From Nitrososphaera sp. (lineage in GTDB: Archaea > Thermoproteota > Nitrososphaeria > Nitrososphaerales > Nitrososphaeraceae): a stretch of 64,000 nucleotides of DNA. The position numbers and the translations under genes were made by a program. Shown piece by piece: positions 59,780-64,000 of this stretch (the stretch's first letter is position 1; the number at the start of each line of letters is the position of its first letter). The DNA is taken from positions 50,919 to 114,918 of the forward strand of contig JBDUUL010000006.1 of assembly GCA_039938515.1 (NCBI GenBank), read 5' to 3'. Under the pieces are notes generated by a model, which was not told the origin of the DNA, did not search any database, and was given only the letters and a program-made list of their open reading frames with translations.

Positions 59780-60418
59780 CTACATCACAGGCTCTCGGAA
59801 TGTATCAAGCCGCCCGTTACTGCCTAACTTGATTCCCATGACTTCAAGAATCCGAGAGGCTTCGAGGGAACCTTCCCTTGATACTATACTTGAGGCGATC
59901 TTGAGCCGGTATGGGACCGACCAGTGCTGGCCTATCTTATATTTTCCATGCATCTCGACCGGAGTCACTTTAATTATCGCCACTTCCTCCACAACTCGCA
60001 TACTGGCCGTCAGTGGGTCATAACCTCCTTCCTTTTGATACTTTTTCATCAGCGCATTCAGGGCCATTGCCTTCTCAATTGCATCGCCGACGATTTCAGC
60101 CCTGCCCTTGATTACCACGCTTATGTACAGAGTGTCCGCCTGCGATGCGTCGGAAGGGTGAAAATAGTATGAAGGCAGGAAGCAGACGTGCTGGTCTACT
60201 TCAAATCCTACGCGTGAATTTCTTTTGAGGTTATCTAGTTTCTCACCGTGTGGATGGGAGTGCATGTACACGCAGCCGCTCACGAATACAAAGTTCATTG
60301 GTATCACCTGCGGAAAGCCTCCTTGGTCAATCGTTGCAATGCGCCCGACAGGCTGCGTATTTAGGAATTCTTCAATGCTTCTGGCCGACTGGATCTCGAA
60401 GCGTTTTGTCAGCTGCAC
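59780..60418 (-). CDS. Pyridoxamine 5'-phosphate oxidase-like FMN-binding protein
   Basis: 212 residues with the split-barrel FMN-binding fold: GRIATIDQGGFPQVIPMNFV, VYMHSHPHGEKLDNLKRNSR, VGFEVDQ, and YISVVIKGRAEIVGDAIEKA. The HSHPHGEKLDNL pattern is typical of the PNPOx-like group related to 5-nitroimidazole reductases and haem-binding HugZ-like proteins, not of true PdxH. It may bind F420 or FMN. First gene of a two-gene unit. Confidence 0.82.
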   Translation of the reverse strand: MQLTKRFEIQSARSIEEFLNTQPVGRIATIDQGGFPQVIPMNFVFVSGCVYMHSHPHGEKLDNLKRNSRVGFEVDQHVCFLPSYYFHPSDASQADTLYISVVIKGRAEIVGDAIEKAMALNALMKKYQKEGGYDPLTASMRVVEEVAIIKVTPVEMHGKYKIGQHWSVPYRLKIASSIVSREGSLEASRILEVMGIKLGSNGRLDTFREPVM

Positions 60419-60444
60419 GACTGCTCGCCGAAAAATGGTGAGTC

Positions 60445-60870
60445 ATGCTCCCGTTAAAAGATAACGGAGTCGTGGATTCGAGCGAGTGGGGAGACGGATT
60501 TTATAACAGTGAATGCGCAGATTGCTGTCCTCAAATGGAACCTGAACGAGAGCCGATGGTCTTTAGGGTCAACCAGCTTACTGACACAGGCGCAAATGTG
60601 TCCCTAGCGCTGTCTGAGGATGTTGAGCTGGAATCAGTCTCGCAGCAGCAGATGATGCTCGAGGCGGTTGAATCATCAGTAACTGACAAGGAAGTAAAAG
60701 AACAGATAAAACCACTCCTCGAAGCAATTATGAGATCCCAGCCACAGACCTTCATTCGCACCTACCCTCAGACCGTAATCCAGGTGACAATGCCAAGAAC
60801 AAGCTATGAACGGATCGGGAGTCCAAGGGTAGGAGACCGCGTCCGAGTAGAGCTTAGCAGGGTCACCTAA
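60445..60870 (+). CDS. Hypothetical protein
   Basis: 141 residues, or 111 from the internal ATG at 60535 ([15 protein letters not shown]), which I find more natural because the first 30 residues are Cys/Asp-rich and unlike the rest. The core alternates strands and a long helix ([20 protein letters not shown]) and ends in a basic strand [16 protein letters not shown]. It overlaps the convergent thioredoxin-domain gene by 8 nt. Not recognised. Confidence 0.5.
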   Translation: MLPLKDNGVVDSSEWGDGFYNSECADCCPQMEPEREPMVFRVNQLTDTGANVSLALSEDVELESVSQQQMMLEAVESSVTDKEVKEQIKPLLEAIMRSQPQTFIRTYPQTVIQVTMPRTSYERIGSPRVGDRVRVELSRVT

Positions 60871-62965
60871 CCTCGAGCTCTTTATTGAGCCTGTCTAGCT
60901 CCGTAATGGGAAGCGAGCAGGTGAAGTCCCTGCATACATATGCCGTCTCGCTTGCATCCGATGCTGCTCGCCCCTTGAAAAACGCGAGATTTTGCAGCGA
61001 CCGGATTTGTTCGACCGAGGCGCACACGATCACCGCACTGGGAAGGAAAGTGCCGGAGAGCCAGCGTGCCATCGGGCCATGAGCCGCCTTTGCAACGAGC
61101 GCTATCTCGACTGGCTTTTTCACGTACAGGTAAATGGAAATCAGCAGCTGGCCGAAGCCAAACGGGTTCTCCGCAGCAGCCTTGCCTCCTGCCTCCATCA
61201 CCTTTTCCGAGTGCGTCAGGTATTTTTGCTGTCCCGTAATCTGATAAAGCCTTGAAAGATTGTAAGCCGCCATCGAATTGCCGCTTGGAACTGCAAGATC
61301 GTAAAAGTTCTTGGTTCTGATTATCAGCCTCTCGTGATCTTCTGAAGTAAAGTAAAAGCTTCCCTCCGTAGGGTCCCAAAAGCGTTCTAGCATGAGGTCT
61401 GCCAGCCTTGTAGCGAGGTCAAGGTAGCGGATCGATGGGTCAATTGAGAAAACATCTATCAGAGAACCAACAAGGAACGCATAGTCATCCAGGTAAGCGG
61501 CATTTCTTGCAATCCCATCCTTGAAGCTGTGATAAAGCCCATTTCCCACCTTGCTGGAGAGCCGGCGTTCAATGAAATCGACCGCCTTTCTCGCGGCGTC
61601 GAGATACCTCGGGTCGGAAGTGGTCTGATAACCCTTCACAAAGGCCGAAATTGCAAGGCCATTCCACGATACGAGAACCTTCTCATCCCTTGAAGGCGGA
61701 GTCCTTTTTGCCCTGTACTCGTAAAGCGCTTTGCGTGACTGGGATAGTATGTCGGAAACGTGGTCTTCTGTCAGTCCGTACTTGGTTGCGAGTGCCGCCA
61801 GTGGCGTTCTCACGTTCAAGATGTTCTTGCCCTCAAAGTTGCCAGCGTCTGTAACCCCATAATAATCGCAGAAGAGCTTGGCCTTTGCCGTGTCGGCCAG
61901 GACCTGTTCTATCTCGCTTTTTGACCAGACATAGAATTTCCCCTCGACTCCTTCAGAGTCAGCGTCAATGGCAGAGTAGAAACCGCCTTCAGGGTGAGCC
62001 ATCTCCCGCAGCAGAAAATCAAGCGTTCTACGCACGACTGACAGGTACTCTTCTCGTTTGGTCACCTGGTATACCTCGGCGTAAAGCTGAACCATCAGCG
62101 CATTGTCGTACAGCATCTTCTCAAAGTGAGGTACTAGCCACTTTTGATCTGTTGAATACCTCGAAAAGCCTCCTCCTAGATGGTCGAATATTCCACCGGC
62201 TGCCATCTTATCGCACGCGAAGAGCACAAAGTCCCTGAACCTAGAGATGCCCGACAAGTCGTAGTACCGGAGAAGAAACATCAGGTTTGTGGGATTTGGA
62301 AACTTTGGAGCCTGCCCGAATCCGCCGTAAATTGAGTCTCCCATCTGCAATAGGCTCACTGCGGCCTCATCCAAAATGGAACGCGATAATTGCGAGGACG
62401 CGGCGCCTGGCGAAATGTCTCTTGAAGTGTCTGCCAGAGCACGCATGAACTCAAGGCTTGCCGCCTCAATTTCGCTCCTCCGATTCTTGTACGCATCGGA
62501 CAATTGCGTCAAGATAGCTGGAAAACCTGGCATACCGTATCTGCCGCCGTCTTTGGGAAAGTACGTCCCGACGTAGAAGGGCTTCTGGTCCGGCGTCAGG
62601 AACACCGAGAGAGGCCAGCCGCCGGTACCCGATGCTAGCTGACATACTCTCTGGTAGATGTCGTCTATATCGGGTCGCTCTTCCCTATCGACTTTGATGT
62701 TGACAAACCTTTCATTCATCAGATCCGCTACCTGTTGATCTTCAAAGGACTCATGAGCCATAACGTGGCACCAATGGCAAGAGCTGTATCCAATACTCAG
62801 AAAGATTGGCTTGTCTTCACTCCTTGCCTTGGAGAGGGCCTCTTCTCCCCATGCAAACCAATCCACGGGATTATGAGCATGCTGCAAGAGATATGGACTC
62901 GTTTCATTTGCAAGCCTGTTCTTTTTCCCCCTATTCTCGCTCGGTAAGACTCCTTCTACCACCAA
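60863..62965 (-). CDS. YyaL/SPATS20-type thioredoxin-domain protein
   Basis: 700 residues. The N-terminal DUF255 thioredoxin-like domain has [20 protein letters not shown] and [20 protein letters not shown] (CxxC as CHWC). The following 500 residues form an (alpha/alpha)6 barrel of the glycosidase or N-acylglucosamine-epimerase kind. The family is widespread; its biochemical role is unsettled. The start is TTG 62965 or GTG 62962, with homology beginning at [11 protein letters not shown]. Confidence 0.9.
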   Translation of the reverse strand: MVVEGVLPSENRGKKNRLANETSPYLLQHAHNPVDWFAWGEEALSKARSEDKPIFLSIGYSSCHWCHVMAHESFEDQQVADLMNERFVNIKVDREERPDIDDIYQRVCQLASGTGGWPLSVFLTPDQKPFYVGTYFPKDGGRYGMPGFPAILTQLSDAYKNRRSEIEAASLEFMRALADTSRDISPGAASSQLSRSILDEAAVSLLQMGDSIYGGFGQAPKFPNPTNLMFLLRYYDLSGISRFRDFVLFACDKMAAGGIFDHLGGGFSRYSTDQKWLVPHFEKMLYDNALMVQLYAEVYQVTKREEYLSVVRRTLDFLLREMAHPEGGFYSAIDADSEGVEGKFYVWSKSEIEQVLADTAKAKLFCDYYGVTDAGNFEGKNILNVRTPLAALATKYGLTEDHVSDILSQSRKALYEYRAKRTPPSRDEKVLVSWNGLAISAFVKGYQTTSDPRYLDAARKAVDFIERRLSSKVGNGLYHSFKDGIARNAAYLDDYAFLVGSLIDVFSIDPSIRYLDLATRLADLMLERFWDPTEGSFYFTSEDHERLIIRTKNFYDLAVPSGNSMAAYNLSRLYQITGQQKYLTHSEKVMEAGGKAAAENPFGFGQLLISIYLYVKKPVEIALVAKAAHGPMARWLSGTFLPSAVIVCASVEQIRSLQNLAFFKGRAASDASETAYVCRDFTCSLPITELDRLNKELEVR

Positions 62966-63451
62966 GATACACTGTTTACCAAAACTGGGTCGCCACGCTA
63001 TTTAGAGTTGTTTTTTGAGGCGGGGAGGAATCTGGTCCGGCATCGCGCAATACCTCTGCGGTCAAGCTTTTCGCCCGCAGGAAAATGCTAAGTGAAGCCT
63101 ATAGTTGTCTGGAGAAATACGTCAAAGCCTTTATTAGAAAGCGTCTACATTTTTGAGTTGAAGTCCCAGTCTAGCATCTCATTGCGGGATACAATGCGAA
63201 ATAACAGAATTGATGCTCGTTTCTCTAAAGGTTTATATCAGTGACTCGTAAAGGTATCGAGCGAACGCATCAGTCAAGGCGGCGTCAGTGATGATGTTGG
63301 TCGTAGTGCCATTTTGTGATTCACTGACCTCCAGTTGCGCTCATACTATGGGGATTCAATGTAAACATTGGATCTGACATTGGCACACGAACCCAACGAA
63401 CCCGCACAAAACAGGTCGTCCGGTCGTACTCTTTAAAAAATAATAGGATTG
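62966..63451. other. 16S rRNA leader and promoter region
   Basis: 486 nt without a protein gene. A TATA-like GGTTTATATC (63230-63239) is the best rRNA promoter candidate. Downstream are GTCAGTGA (63284-63291) and TCACTGAC (63321-63328), an 8-bp inverted repeat, and CAATGT-AA-ACATTG (63357-63370). The first may be part of a processing stem that pairs again with sequence after the 16S gene. A T/A-rich CTTTAAAAAATAATA directly precedes the mature 5' end. Confidence 0.4.

Positions 63452-64000
<549 letters not shown>

Noticed and set aside
63286..63328. C/D box sRNA (GTGATGA ... CTGA) upstream of 16S
   Set aside because: Both boxes fall inside the arms of a perfect inverted repeat that would occupy them, and no D'/C' pair is visible.

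Overview
The window comes from an ammonia-oxidising thaumarchaeon of the Nitrososphaera (group I.1b) type. This rests on an archaeal 16S rRNA 5' end at the right edge, archaeal/eukaryotic-type information genes (S25e, L37e, L40e, RpoK, LSm, an RPA-like OB protein, an archaeal ATP-dependent DNA ligase), TATA-type promoters with very short leaders, tRNA genes with introns, a plastocyanin-like protein, and roughly 50% GC. TTG and GTG starts are frequent.

Layout. 1-9.9 kb: end of a winged-helix regulator, NAD(P)HX epimerase, a metallo-beta-lactamase-fold hydrolase, a CobT-like protein, DNA ligase, S25e, a cyclophilin-like protein, RpoK, PyrE, a PsbP-like protein and regulators. 10-20 kb: a COG2522-type regulator, a tiny C2H2 zinc finger, a zinc dehydrogenase plus class I aldolase, then the branched-chain amino-acid operon ilvB-ilvN-leuA-leuB. 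19.5-28.9 kb: carA-carB (pyrimidine and arginine precursor), a phosphoesterase, SWIM and KGG-repeat proteins, purD, and folD with 5-formyl-THF cyclo-ligase. 29-40 kb: paired 2-TM paralogues and a surface-glycan cluster (glycosyltransferases, two UDP-GlcNAc 2-epimerases, two SDR epimerases, an AsnB-like amidotransferase). 40-46 kb: a coiled-coil protein, L37e-LSm, a creatininase-family enzyme, PurU, and a deacetylase/acyltransferase pair. 46-55 kb: cupredoxin, Dps-like ferritin, three tRNA genes (two with introns), PAC2, RPA-like OB fold, DUF192, acetyl-CoA synthetase, L40e, cupin. 55-63 kb: small regulators and zinc ribbons, a large coiled-coil protein, a PadR regulator with a nested operator, an FMN-binding protein, and a YyaL/SPATS20-type thioredoxin-domain protein. 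The 16S rRNA gene begins near 63452.

The most interesting signal is in carB. Its highly conserved N-terminal coding sequence is interrupted by a 40-nt insertion that adds a stop codon and shifts the frame. The insertion folds into a nested hairpin with the topology of an archaeal bulge-helix-bulge splice substrate. Excision of the 28 nt between the two AAA bulges, or of all 40 nt, restores the reading frame. The same window carries a tRNA-Leu(UAA) with two 17-nt introns, one of them in the D-arm, so a splicing endonuclease able to act outside the anticodon loop is plausible here. Other notable points: a PadR regulator and a divergent small membrane protein whose promoters share an ACTAGC/GCTAGT inverted motif, a branched-chain-rich leader ORF before ilvB, an in-frame UGA in a glycosyltransferase, and repeated UUGA stop/start overlaps.
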